A DNA stretch of 64,000 nucleotides from Gigaspora rosea (taxonomy: Eukaryota > Glomeromycota > Glomeromycetes > Diversisporales > Gigasporaceae), in assembly GCA_003550325.1 (NCBI GenBank), contig QKWP01000846.1, positions 127,637-191,636 of the forward strand. The letters run 5' to 3'. A program made the translations under genes and the position numbers. The notes under the pieces were generated by a model that worked only from the letters and a program-made list of their open reading frames with translations, searched no databases and was not told the DNA's origin. Shown in pieces: positions 1 to 12,219 of the stretch. Position 1 is the first letter of the stretch, and each line of letters opens with the position of its first letter.

Positions 1-2100
1 TCAGCCAATTCGCGGTACGACACAATTTTTACCCTTGATAATTTCTAATTTGGGAATTCTTTATCTATACAATCTTTTTAAAATAATTCAAAGAAAAAAT
101 CATAACAAGATTATATATAAATCGCGTTATTTGTTCGGTATTTTCTGCATTTTGGTTACGCCATCAAAAAAAAAAAAAAAATTCATCTTTTGAAAAAAAA
201 AACGGCTCACTCCGTTAAAATTATATCAAATTCCCGAAATAAGTTTGACATTGGATAATTGTCTAGACCCATCTAAATTTAGATCCTGTCCCTTGAAATT
301 TTGCGGACGTTTGTCCTTTTCAAGTATTTCAGTATTTATATACAATAAAAAAAAAAAGTAAACTTCACGTGACCAACGGAAAAGATTTATCAATATAGAA
401 TAGAATTATGCAATGTAAATAATGAACAAGTTTTAAACATTTGATTTCTCAATTTACACAAAGTCGTGTTACCGAATATTCCTTATTAGTATGAGTTAAA
501 GGCTTTTTTTGAAGCATGCTCCGCTATAAATGCATATCGGGTTGAAAAAATCTTTTATTTTGGTTATCTCAGATCTTATCAGTTATTGTACGTTCTAACA
601 TTATATATATAATATTGTGTTGCAATAATTTGCATAATATTTTACATAGTAAGCTAAAAATGATATTTAAGGCGTTAATTTTAGCGATCTTTTTTTGTGT
701 GTTAATATATCAATCGAAAAAAAAAAAAAAGAGGTTTGATCTTGTCTATTAAAAAGTAAATGTGCGTTCCCAGCACAGAACCTGCACCAACCAGTTAAAT
801 GCTATGTTGTGCAACTTTTAACTAAACCTCTGATTACCATTTTTCGTATGTACTAATCATTCTTTGTGTCTCCAAGAATTGTAATTTATTCTGACGCATA
901 CATCCCATAGTTTGTTAAAATTTTTTGGCCTTCATCATCGGTTTTAATGAATAAAAACTTGTTTTTGTTTACGCTATTGTTGATTTTTTTTCTCCGTTAA
1001 CAAACAAAAAAAAAAAAAAAAAAAAAAAAAAAAANATGATTATAAAAATTATTTATAGAGGTATGATTGTCAAAGATCCGTTCACTTATGCTTTTTTTTT
1101 TATCTGTACTTCCTAACTTTAAGACAATCATTTCCTCGTGATATATATTATCTTTATGTTAGTTATCCTTCCAAAGTTTCTGCGCGTTGAAGCATAATTA
1201 GGTTGCATTTTTGCTTACGTCACAAGAAAAATTATATTTTTTTTTATTATTTCTTTCGTGTCTAGGTGAGACAAAAGATTAGCAAATTTTTTTTTACTAC
1301 ATGAAAAAAATTAACTTATTTTTTTTACAAAAGCTAATCACTACTCTATCAATTATTCTATATCTAACTATATTCAAATTATATTTCACAACTATATTTC
1401 AACTATATTTACTAATATCAATTATTTATTTGACTATATTCAATTATTTATTTGAATATATTCAATTATTTATTTGAATATATTCAATTATATTTTGACT
1501 ATATTCAATTATATTTTGACTATATCAAATATATTGAATGTATCAACTATATATTCTATATATTATTTAATAATATCAAACACTCCACATATATACATTC
1601 AACCGAACGAACACACGCATATATGCGTCATTTACCATTTCTGGGTTTGATTGACTTTGTATATAAATACCAGTTATTCGGACTCTGAATTCGAGGTTAC
1701 TAGTTGTTATTTTTATGTCGTCTAATTAATTAGACTCATATAAATTCAAGGTAATAGTATTTACACAACTTTAATAGTGAATGCACATGGGAAAAAATCT
1801 TTCTTTTTTCAATTCTTTTCATATCTATGGTGTTTTAGATTTAGCTCAATTTTTAGTTGATTAATAACCTTGATAATATAAACATGCTTTTTTTTAATCC
1901 TATTCATTTGCCCTTTTTTTCTTCCTTCATCATCGAACTCATTATCATCAAATATTCAATATTATCGAATTCAATATCATCGAATTCATTATCGAAAATT
2001 TTTCCTATTAATTTATGAATTTTATTTTATGAATTATATAGGTGCTTTATAATAATTATTATTTAGTTTTAATAATTTTTTATTTATTGTTGTTCGTATA
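1..2100. other. AT-rich intergenic region upstream of the zinc-finger gene
   Basis: No coding region can be supported. The stretch holds long A and T runs (for example 1006-1034, followed by an N at 1035) and a TATATTCAATTATTT-like tandem pattern at 1365-1560, which explains the Tyr/Ile-rich open frame at 1452-1688. A CACGTG hexamer lies at about 366. The last 400 bases are probably promoter and leader of the gene starting at 2101, but no clear TATA box stands out from the AT background. Confidence 0.6.
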
Positions 2101-2883
2101 ATGATAATACCTACAATTCCTATCGACTCATTATCTTTAGAATCTTTAGATTCTTCGGAATCTTTAGAGTCTTCGGAATCTTTAAAATCTCCTGAATTTT
2201 TAGAATCCATTCACAATATTCAAAATATTGAAAATATTCAAAATATTCAAAATATTCGAAATATTCGAAATATTCAAAATATTCAAAATATTCAAAATAT
2301 TCAAAATATTCAAAATATTCATAATGTCCATAATGATGTTCATAATGTTCATAGTGTTCATAATGTTCATAATGTTCACAATGTTCAAAATGTTCAAAAT
2401 GTTCCAAATGTTCCAAATGTTCAAAATATTGTTCACAATATTCATAATATTCATAATATTCCCGTTGTTCAACATCAACAAAAAACTTTACATCATCAAC
2501 GGGAACAAAATTATCAAATTTCGGAAATTGTGAATAATTTTACTAATCCTATTTCTTTACCTACTCCTTTTATTCCTTTAAATAATCAACAGCAACAAGT
2601 CGACGTACAATTTACCTATTTTCCACAAATTCCTATTCAGCAACAATTTCAATCCGTAAATATATTTAATCCAACAGCCTATCCTTCTCCACCTTTGGAT
2701 TCTTCTATCTGTCTTTCTCCATCGAGAATGGCTTCTAACGATTCTGGTGACCATCATAATCGATCAATTATTTCTGATAATTCTCAACCTGGTTCGTCTA
2801 CATCAGAGACATCTGTAGTGTCTCCTTTTTCATTCGGTTCGTATTTAATAAAAAATTCGATAAAATAGATAAAAACTTATATG

Positions 2884-2920
<37 letters not shown>

Positions 2921-3562
2921 TTGAATCCTAAAATTTTTAATAGACCCATCGATGAAGTTACCATCCGGATCAAATACTTCTCAACCAATTGATTACTATA
3001 GTCAACCACCTGCGAATTATAGTCATGGTGGAATGCCACATCCAAATTTTGGTAGCACAATGCCACCTACTCCCCATGACTACCAAACTTCTATGGCTCC
3101 AATGCAAAACCAAAACGGAAACGTTACACGCACTACGCCACCTCAATTCCATCAAAACCAAAACCGTCCTCCACCAGTAGCTCCTCAAACAATGATGACT
3201 ACTTTTAGTTCAAAGACGGTTTCTTCTACTCCGAAAAGATACAAATGTAATATTTGTCAAAAGAGATTTACTCGTCCAAGTTCCTTACAAACTCATACTT
3301 ATAGTCACACCGGTGAAAAACGTAAGTCTTATTTTTATTTTTTTTTTTAAAAGAAAAAAATAAAAAAAAATAAATTTTTTTTTTATATTAAATAATATAC
3401 ATTCGACGCACCACTTGTTCGCTTTTACATTATGCATATAATCAGCATACTGACGTTTTTCTACTTATTTATTCAGCTTTCAAATGCCCGGTTGAGGGAT
3501 GTGGTCGTCACTTTTCGGTTGTCAGTAACCTCCGTCGTCATCAAAAAATTCATTCGAAATGA
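2101..3562 (+). CDS. C2H2 zinc-finger transcription factor, three exons
   Basis: Probable sequence-specific DNA-binding regulator acting in the nucleus. Proposed exons are 2101-2836, 2944-3321 and 3477-3562, giving 399 residues. The second intron has a perfect GTAAGT donor and a TTCAG acceptor. The first intron (2837-2943) uses a weaker GTTCGT donor, chosen because it keeps the frame and leaves a CTAA branch-like site before TAG; this junction is less certain. Residues 38-120 are an N-I/V-Q/H tripeptide repeat, followed by Gln/Pro/Ser/Asn-rich disordered sequence. Two fingers sit at the extreme C terminus: C347-x2-C350-x12-H363-x3-H367, a TGEKPFKC linker, then C375-x4-C380-x12-H393-x3-H397, and the protein ends two residues later. 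The finger layout is typical of fungal C2H2 factors; targets cannot be inferred. The second finger is visible only when exon 3 is joined. Confidence 0.85.
2212..2460 (+). repeat. 9-bp coding minisatellite (AATATTCAA-type)
   Basis: About 27 copies of a 9-bp unit, AATATTCAA grading into AATGTTCAT, inside exon 1 of the zinc-finger gene. Because the unit is a multiple of three, the frame is preserved and it encodes the N-I/V-Q/H repeat. It also leaves long open frames on the other strand and in the other frames, which are shadows. Confidence 0.85.
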
Positions 3563-4008
3563 TGGACATCCGAGACAGTCACATATCTCTTATTTTTTTT
3601 ATTTTTTTTCTTTATAGACAATATTAAAATGTATCTTTTTGTAATTAGTATTAAACTAAAAGGCACCTCTTCATTGTAATTTTATATGTTGCAACTAGTA
3701 AAACTGTATCTAATGATATATATATATATTATATCAAATATAGTTTGTCTATTCTTTTATTTNTTTTTTTTTTTTTTTTTTTACGCAATTCGTTGAAAAT
3801 TCGTTGAATGAAAAAGAAAAAAAGATTAATTTCTTTGAAAGTTCAAAACGATGATCGTTCATCGAATTTCTTTTTATTACTATGCCCACACATTTTATGC
3901 ATTTAAAATTCCTTTTATGCACTCTTGTTTCTCTGCTTATTCACAATGGTTTTTTTTTTTTTTTACTTATAAATTATCTAATGCGTTATCTCAAACGACA
4001 ACAATTAT

Positions 4009-4032
4009 TCTCTCTCTCTCTCTCTTCCTTTA

Positions 4033-4064
<32 letters not shown>

Positions 4065-4080
4065 TATTTTATTATTATTA
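4009..4080. repeat. Microsatellite (TC)n then (ATT)n
   Basis: A run of TC dinucleotides is followed by ATT trinucleotides. Open frames over it (3851-4151) are low-complexity translations and not genes. Confidence 0.8.
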
Positions 4081-4784
4081 TGCGAACAAAAACAAAAGGG
4101 CTAAAAAAAATCTATATATGTTTTTCTCTCTTTTTTTTTTTCCTTGAATAACGTATGCATGCTATTTTCTATTTCCGTTTATTTAAAAAAAAAAACAGTA
4201 TAATTATGAATTAATTTTTTATGTGTTCAAAAACTTTAACTATTATGTGTTATGTAAAAATTTCTACGTTTTTTTTTTTGAATTTTTTGAAGAAAAATAA
4301 ATTTTTTTTTTCTTCGAGATGTGAGATTGAAAATCTATGTTAATTTATTGCGATTAAAGAAAGATAATCTCGGAGAATTTACAGTATGCTATAAAAAAAC
4401 GAGTTTTTAAATCCGCTATATAAGCTATGATATATATCATTTATTATATAATTTATGGATATCACGTGAACATAAACACGGCCTATCCTTGATCTACAAC
4501 AGGTCAAAATACACGGTTATTTTAACATCGATATTGTTGTTATAAACATTTACACACTAAAAAAAATTCAGCCCAGAATAAGGGATTAAAAAAAAATGGT
4601 TTCTTAAATTCGAAAGAAAATTTCTCATGATAATATTTTAATTAAACTAAACCATTTACAAGACTTTAGTGACCCAAATAAGAATTCATTCATTTTAAAA
4701 ACATGACATGACATGTTCGCTTTTTAAAAATCAAATAATTAAATGGGGTACATTTTAAAAAAATATTTCATTGGGCAAATTTTT

Positions 4785-4786
<2 letters not shown>

Positions 4787-4853
<67 letters not shown>
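4787..4853. repeat. 67-base poly-T tract
   Basis: Uninterrupted T run. Tracts this long are prone to slippage and assembly error, so the exact length is uncertain. Confidence 0.85.
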
Positions 4854-4858
<5 letters not shown>

Positions 4859-6721
4859 CGTGTCTCATTAGATTCAAGTAGGCTGTGGTAAAATTTCATA
4901 CCAAAAAAGTTCAACAATCTGATTTGTTTAGGTAACCAAGTTACAATTAAAATTTATAACGATAGAAAAAAAAAATTTTTGGCTTAATTTGGTTGATATA
5001 AAGATTACTCTTTTTAAAGGTTTTGTCTTGAGATTTCATGCGATATTGTTTATAAGGGGCTTATTATGGTTTGATTGAATAAATAGGTATAATAGACTAC
5101 TTAGTTATGCATTCTACTCTAAAATCTCATTGGACTTTCCACGTGTCTGTGTAACGTCTACTTGCATTCGGGTCCCGGTCAAAAAAGTCTAGGACCTCTC
5201 GTAGGTTCGCGAGAGTGCCACGTGATTCATACCGTTTTCTAACCAAAATTTGGCTTTTATTGCATACAATATAATTTTAATTACATTATTTTTAATAAGG
5301 AATATACACACAATAAGTTCACTCTATTAACTATCACTATGAAGTTGTTTGAATTTGTATAAATTTTTTTTTTTTCAAACATTAATTGTCCTATTTCGTT
5401 ATATATATAAAAAAATTTTTTTTTTATTATTATTAAAAAAAAACAATATATCTAATTCCGTAATTTAGAGTAACATAATATTACGTTATCACAACCCTGT
5501 CAGAAATAGCTAGTGGTCACGCGTTATTAGCATTAATTAAATCTGACCGCACAGTGAGGCTTAGTACTGTTATATTTACTCGTTATGACTTAAAGAACAT
5601 GGAATTCAGACATATAAAAGATATAAAAAAAATTAGAACTTTAATTTTAGCATACGTTAATACTGTACGGTACGCAAATTTTTTAAAAAATTTTAAATTT
5701 TAAAAATAAACATGCCAAACTATATATATATTATATATTATTATAAAGCATTTAATCAATAAAATTCAAGTTCTTTATATTGCGCCTGTAACACGCCATA
5801 GCTAACGTTAAGGAGTTATGTTTTTCCAATTTTATTTATATTATTATTATTTAAAGGATAAGATTTTTGTATTAATAATTAATTAATAATAAGTTTTAAC
5901 AGTACAGTACATGTGCGTCACATTTAAATAATTCAAATATATCAAACTGTAGTTGAATAATTGATCAATTACAAATTTTATTAGGTACGTACGTACGTAC
6001 GTTCTGTACGTATAACGCATAAATACAAATCTTTCTAAATACATATTTATCTCCGACACAATTATTCCCCGGCACAATTTCTTTGTCAATCACATTTATT
6101 CTCCGACACTATTATAATTTCTTGACAATCATTTTTTTTGATAGAAATTTCTTCTTAACATTAATTTTTTTCTACACTTCTTTTTTTATATAATTAGATA
6201 AACTACAATTTTGGATATAAATTAAATTTATTTTTTTTTTAGTACTGTATTTATTAAAATCTTTAACAGTGCAGTGTTGGCTAAATATAAGTAATACAAT
6301 AATATATTTATACCAATCTATTCAAATAAAAAAAAATAGTACTAATAATAAATGCTATAAACTTAAAATAATTAAATAAATTAGGTAATATAGTAAAAAT
6401 TTTATTATTATTATTTATTTGGTTTTATTTTATTTATATTATTTATTTAATAAATACTGTCTGTATATTGTAATAAGCTTTATATTTTTATAGTAGTTAT
6501 TAAAAAGAATTTAACTAATTTTAACACCTGGTTAAAGTTATAAATTTTAACCACCCTTTATTTTTATAGAAGTTTTTTATATAAAAAATTATTCTTTAAA
6601 GATTAGGGTTAGGGTAAGGGTATAGATATATTAAATTAGAGGATTGATTGATTATTTATATGCAAAATTAGATGCCAAAAACGTTTATTTAATAGCCCAA
6701 AGTTAGTTTTTGTAATAAAAT

Positions 6722-6815
6722 TTTGCAATATTGATAATTTTTTGATTTTTTTCTAAATTTTTTTAAAATTTGCAATATTGATAATTTTTTGATTTTTTTC
6801 TAAATTTTCTTAAAA
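6722..6815. repeat. Tandem duplication, about 48 bp
   Basis: A unit beginning TTTGCAATATTGATAATTTT occurs twice head to tail with few differences. It lies just downstream of a telomere-like GGTTAGGGTAAGGG run. Confidence 0.75.
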
Positions 6816-7396
6816 TTTTTTTTATTTTGTTATACAAGATCCTGCGATCTGATTGGTAAATTATAGGTGGTTACATCACCAAGAGGGCAAGTTAGCAACA
6901 CTCTATTAAAAATATATATAAAAAAACAATATATATATTTTTAATGTTAAAATGGTAGATGAAACTCTTTCTAACAATCACTTGAACCAAATTTTTCCAC
7001 TAAAGAAAAACAAAAAGTTTTTTGTTGAAGCATTGCCTATGCTTAATGTATAGTAGGATAACACAGAAATACGGTTTTTGTAAAGGTCAACTCTTACTCT
7101 GGGGACTTTTTTGTATATTCGGCATGCAAGCCAAAAGCGTCTTCTTATAAGATAACTAGCAGGAGATAGCGCCCTTGTATAAGAAATTTTGGTAGAGAGC
7201 AAAGAGCTTCTTCGTCGACAAAGTATTCTGTAGTAAAACAGTGGGGAACAACAAAAAAATAAGGTTTATCTGGAATATACTCTCCTTTAAATTTGCTACA
7301 AATATTGTCTTACTCCTCTTTGGACTTTTCGAAATTTCACCAAAAAGTGGGAAACCCAGCTTACCCCTTCAAAAGATTAATAGTGTTTACTCCTTA

Positions 7397-7623
7397 CTAG
7401 TGATGCCACCGAATTGATTTTTGAAAAAGGCCTATTTCGTCTTCATTAGAGAAAATTAAAATTTTTTATAAGGAAGAGCAAATAAAATTTATGTAGATAT
7501 GTTTGTCTATTCAAAAAAAGTATCAAATAATTTCATCTTTCAAGTAAAATAGATCAAAAACAATTTCGTCTTCAAATTTTAATTTCGGGTTTTAGAACCC
7601 AAAATGCTTTCATCCTCATGTAT
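7397..7623 (-). mobile_element. 240-bp repeat unit, copy 1 (reverse orientation)
   Basis: Begins CTAGTGATGCCACCGAA and ends CCTCATGTAT. It is flanked by the near-identical 8-mers ACTCCTTA (7389-7396) and ACTTCTTA (7624-7631), which read as a target-site duplication. The same unit occurs at 7693, 19176 and 41167. Terminal inverted repeats are at best weak. An 8-bp duplication suggests an hAT-type transposase, but that is inference. Confidence 0.75.
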
Positions 7624-7692
7624 ACTTCTTACTAATCAGGGACTTGCCTACCTAATTGGAATCAATGTCATGAGTACATTTTGGTACTGCTT

Positions 7693-7930
7693 ATACATGA
7701 GGACAAAAGCATTTCGGGTTCTAAAACCCGAAATTAAAATTTGAAGACGAAATTGTTTTTGATCTATTTTACTTGAAAGACGAAATTATTTGATACTTTT
7801 TTTGAATAGACAAAATTATAAAGAACATATTTATATAATTTTATTTGCTTTTCCTTAAAAAAAATTTTAATTTTCTTTAATGAAGACGAAATAGGCCTTT
7901 TTCAAAAATCAATTTCGGTGGCATCACTAG
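7693..7930 (+). mobile_element. 240-bp repeat unit, copy 2
   Basis: Forward copy beginning ATACATGAGGACAAAAGC and ending GGCATCACTAG. It is flanked by perfect 8-bp duplications TACTGCTT at 7685-7692 and 7931-7938. Together with copy 1 it looks like one large inverted repeat, but the two separate duplications show two independent insertions. Confidence 0.85.
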
Positions 7931-7938
7931 TACTGCTT

Positions 7939-8562
7939 ACGAAATAAACAATGAATAGCGTGTCAGAGGTCGAGAGAGTATAAGAGAGTATATGTTTTGA
8001 AATTTCTTTCTCAAACTTTCTATTAGGCATATTTTTGTTTTTTTTATCTTTTATATAGTACTATGATGGAGCGTTTCTCTATACAGTACGATATAATTTT
8101 TATAGTCTAGCACAGGCAATAATAGTACCGTTATCTTTTTACTTTTCTTTTGCCTTTTCTTCTTCCTTTTCTTTTTTATTATTTGTAAATTTGGTTTTTG
8201 TTTAGGTAGTAGAGGTTTTTCCACATTTTTTATATTTCCCCTTTTATTTTCTATATATGTTTTTTTTTCATTAGTAGTATCTTTCTACTCGAGAAGCTAG
8301 GAGAAGAAGGTTTAAAAGAAGGCAATCATAATACGTAAGGTTGTAAACGTTCTTCAGTAATATATTAATTAGTTCACACAGATATAGTTAGTATTGAAAA
8401 AGTCTACTATAGCAGATCAAACATAGGTACTTCTCGAAGTAACCGGGTTAGTTAATATTTGTAAATTAGATAAGAAATTTTATTTCTGTAAAGCTGGCAA
8501 CTAAGCAGTTAACCAAGCATCTAATAAAGTATTGGCATGATTGCTGAATTAAAAAAATAATA
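7939..8562. other. Intergenic, nothing recognised
   Basis: AT-rich sequence with T-rich runs around 8030-8270. No reading frame, RNA gene or repeat boundary is visible. Confidence 0.5.
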
Positions 8563-9019
8563 CATATGCTCCGATTTTTAGAATTTATACGTAGATTTTA
8601 TTTTTTAAAACTTTAAAGTTAAATAATTTTTGATCTACTGGCCCGTTTTAAATGATTTTACTACCAAAATGTTCGTCTCTTTGAGACGATTCCAACAAGC
8701 CCAAAATCATTAAAATCCAATCACAGGAACACGAGAAAATGCGCTGTCAAATAGGTGATGCACCTCTAGGCTGTACAATTGGTTAGACATAGGTCTAACC
8801 AATTGTACAACTCTAGAGGTGCGTCACCTATTTGATAGCGCATTTTCTCGTGTTCCTGTGATTGGATTTTAATGATTTTGGGCTTGTTGGAATCGTCTCA
8901 AAGAGACGAACATTTTGGTAGTAAAATCATTTAAAACGGGCCAGTAGATCAAAAATTATTTAACTTTAAAGTTTTAAAAAATAAAATCTATGTATAAATT
9001 CCAAAAATCGGAGCATATG
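8563..9019. mobile_element. 457-bp near-perfect palindrome (foldback element)
   Basis: CATATGCTCCGATTTTT at the left is matched by AAAAATCGGAGCATATG at the right. The arms are about 225 bp, with a 4-base centre between GGTTAGAC and GTCTAACC near 8790. AT-rich direct repeats (AATAATA) abut both ends and may be the target duplication. An internal GTCTCTTTGAGAC mini-palindrome recurs in other foldbacks in the window (about 43820). Confidence 0.85.
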
Positions 9020-10920
9020 AATAATAATAATGTTAAAATGGAGTACTACTTCTTAAATTTTTATTAATACTTAAGTAGTTGTTTTTTTTTTTTGGTTTCA
9101 AAGTGCCTATTTTGCGGTTTAGGGTTTTATTCAGTTTATTCATCATAAATTATATATAGATAAAAGTATAACTAGCTATATGTATATTTTTGAAGAACTA
9201 TTAATACCAGGTGCATTTATATGTTTTTATTATTTAATAAAAATCAAAGTAACAGTTAGTTAAAAGTTAGAATTAGAGATATCTTATAGGTAAAATTGTT
9301 TTCTTAATATTTTTTATTTTATTTTTTTTTTCTCTTAGATGAAACTTATCAAATATGATCTCTTTAATTTTATTATACTAAAAAAAAGTACAAATTCTCT
9401 GTAGGTACAAAGAATAAACAGTATTGATATCATCTGATCTAGATAACTAAACCAAATATGAATCATTATACAAAATTCCTAGGAATTCTGATTAGTTTAT
9501 CAGTTTTGCTCTATTATACAAAAGTATTTTCTGAAGAAAATATTTTTGAAAATGGGAGAAAAAAACTAAACTAAAAAGGACAAAAGTAAAAAAAAGTAGT
9601 AAAAAAAAATAAAACAGACAAAGAAAATAAAAAAAAACAAATATTAAAAAAAGAGAAAAGCAAGGCCTCAAATAAACTATTATAAAAATTATATGATACT
9701 AATAAAAGTAGTCTCTACTTTAACTAAACCCAAATTATCATAAATAGGCGAAAAACTATTACTAGAAAAAAAGGTCTCTAATATAAAAAACCTGTAGAGA
9801 TAGGTGTATATAATAAAATAAAAAAAAGAAGTACAGCTAAAAGAATATTCTAAAAAGAAATTTTTTGCAAGTTTTTTTCAAAATTATATATGTATCATTT
9901 ATTGTAACAAATTATAATGAAATCCAAATTAAAATGAAATTATAGTATAAAATTTCAAAAACTAAATTTTTTGAAGTGCATTTTTTAGTGTTAAAAAGTT
10001 TAGAGTTAGGTTTAGTTTTAAAAAAATTTATAATAAATAAGTATTAGTGAGTTTTAGAAGGCTAGCAGGTTAAGCAGAAAATATAGATTTCATTTTAAAT
10101 TATAATCTGTGAAATTTATTGTTTATTTCAAGAATTCAAAATTTACTTGTAACTTAGTTTTAATATAGTAGCCATATTTTTAAATTAGTAAAGATAAACA
10201 TTGCTAATCTTTTGAAGAAGGTAAACCAAATTGCTCAACTTGTTAAAATTTTGAAAGAGCTAAAAAGATGAAGGAAGCACCAGATGGTCCAACTTGTTTT
10301 TGTAGATTTGAAACCATGCAAGTTTTGTAGGCAGTAGAAAAATATGCAGCTTTTATTAGATCCAAACTATTATTTGAACTTGATAACAAAAGCTTCTATA
10401 TTAGCAAAAAAAAATATGCACAAAATAAACTACGAAAAACTTATGATTAGTTCAAAAGATTACATAAAAGTAATAATTATAAAAGTTTATGCTATAGTAA
10501 CTTCAGAGTATTATGAAAGTGTAATAATTACGAACATTTATAGCATAGTAAATTCAAAATATAGCAAAAAATATTATAAACAACAAATATTAAAAACTTG
10601 TGTAAATCAATAAAATATTATGATTAATTAATAATAATATTTACATAATTATGCTTTTTGCAAATTTTTTAAACATTTCACAGATTTTTGCAAGTTTTTG
10701 CAATTTATTATAAGAGTAAATCTATTTGTCACCGGTGGTGACAATCTCATGCCAACCGTGCCAATAAGAATCAAGATTAGGTATAATGTTATACCTGATC
10801 ATATAACATGAAAACAAAGCAAAAAAATGCTGTTTTTCAAAAATATCGTGATAGCTAAAAATTTTGACTATGAAACCACCCTTTATTCTAGCAAAAAAAA
10901 ATTTCTCGTGAAATTTTACT
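9020..10920. other. AT-rich intergenic, nothing recognised
   Basis: Mostly A/T runs. The open frame at 10344-10613 is Lys/Ile/Tyr-rich, has no recognisable motif and matches what AT-rich DNA gives by chance. Confidence 0.5.
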
Positions 10921-10930
10921 ATATAATTAC

Positions 10931-10976
10931 CTCTAATCCTAACCCTAACCTGAATCCTAAACCCTAACCCTAACGA
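10931..10976 (-). repeat. Interstitial telomere-like run (CCCTAA)n
   Basis: Two short arrays of CCTAACCCTAACC and CCCTAACCCTAACG separated by a few bases. The flanks carry imperfect inverted sequences (ACCACCC-type), so it may be the core of a decayed inverted-repeat element. Confidence 0.7.
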
Positions 10977-11150
10977 AAATAAATTTATACGTGTTTATGT
11001 TTGTTTTGATTATACATTACACAGTGGTGTATTACCGCCAGTAACAAGCATATTTTTTCTTATTATAAAATTACATATTTTTTTATGCATTATATTTTAA
11101 ATTTTTAATTAAAATTATCTATTTTTATTATATATTATATATTCTTTATA

Positions 11151-11247
11151 AAAAAAAATAAAAAAAAATAAAAAAAAATAAAAAAAAATAAAAAAAATAA
11201 AAAAAAATAAAAAAAAATAAAAAAAAATAAAAAAAAATAAAAAAAAT
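11151..11247. repeat. (A8-9 T)n minisatellite
   Basis: About ten copies of AAAAAAAAT in tandem. Confidence 0.85.
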
Positions 11248-11410
11248 AAAACCAAAAAAAATATCATAATATTTTAAACACTTTTGCACTTTGTTGCATT
11301 TAATTCCATAAAAAAATACTAGCCTAACACATTTATTTTTCTCACTCTGCAGTTAGCTATTATTTTCATTTTTTTGGTTTAACTATCATATTCACTTATA
11401 TTCGCTACTT

Positions 11411-12010
11411 CTTGCAAAGTGCTAGAGAAATTAGAGTTGGTATTCTTGTAAAGTGCCAAATCAGGTTGTTTTCTCAAAGTAAATTAGAAATAAATAAAAT
11501 TAAAAAAATAAGTAAAAAAAAAAAACAAACAAAAAACAAAAATGTAAGCAAACTAAATAAAAAAAATAAACAAAGCCCAAATCTCCATTTCTCTAAAGTA
11601 AGAGTTCATGTTCTTGCAATACTAAAAAAAAATAAAATCCAAATTTTCATTTCTCTAAAGTAGAGTTCATGACAGAAATTGCTGAAATCAAATTGTATAT
11701 ATTCTTGCAAAGTTCTAAAAAAGTCTAGGTTTGCTTGCAAAGTGTTGAAAAAGCCTAGGTTATTTTCTTGCAAAGTGCCGGAATAAAATAATTAATAACA
11801 AAAAATAAAAAAAAACCAAAAACAAAAAGACCAAAAAACATCAAATGAAAAAATAAATAAAGCACTAACTAAATCATTATTTCTCAAAGAAGTGTTTTTG
11901 GAAATATAGAAATTGTTTGATGAAATCAGTTATGTATTCTTGCAAAGTGTCGAAAGGCTGAATTGGCTTGTACAAAGTGTCAAATGCCGTTGGATTTCTT
12001 GCAAAGTGCC
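11411..12010 (+). repeat. Cluster of CTTGCAAAGTGC motifs, cluster 1
   Basis: The 12-mer CTTGCAAAGTGC, or a one- to two-base variant, recurs about ten times at irregular spacing (11411, 11439, 11702, 11733, 11773, 11938, 11968, 11998 and others). It is usually preceded by TT and followed by CGAAAA or TAGAAA. A second cluster is at 31023-32035 and reverse copies are near 33610-33700. The sequence between the motifs is A-rich and poorly conserved. Confidence 0.8.
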
Positions 12011-12219
12011 AAAAAGTTAATACAATCATTGAAATATTTTAAAAACATTAGTTAAACGCACTCTTGGTATGATTCACTACAAATCTACTGATCCAGCTTG
12101 GCTTCCTAGTCCTAAAATATTTCAAAAGTATTTGAAATATTTCAAAAATATTAGATCTAAAATATTTTAAAATATATTTCACTTATTTTGTGGTGTGCAA
12201 GGTCTTTCAAAATATTTTA

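Larger units (their letters stand above)
3563..7388. other. Intergenic, AT-rich, simple sequence
   Basis: No gene is supported. Contents include a single N in a T run at 3763, a TC/ATT microsatellite at 4009-4080, a 67-base T run at 4787-4853, an ACGT microsatellite near 5986-6002, a short (TTAGGG)-like run at 6603-6622 and a tandem duplication of about 48 bp at 6722-6815. A GC-richer pocket at 5130-5235 is described among the findings. Confidence 0.6.

Noticed and set aside
1452-1688. 78-codon Tyr/Ile-rich open frame
   Set aside because: It is the translation of a TATATTCAATTATTT tandem pattern, with no gene-like composition.
2120-2533. Open frames on both strands over the 9-bp repeat
   Set aside because: Shadows of the in-frame repeat in exon 1 of the zinc-finger gene.
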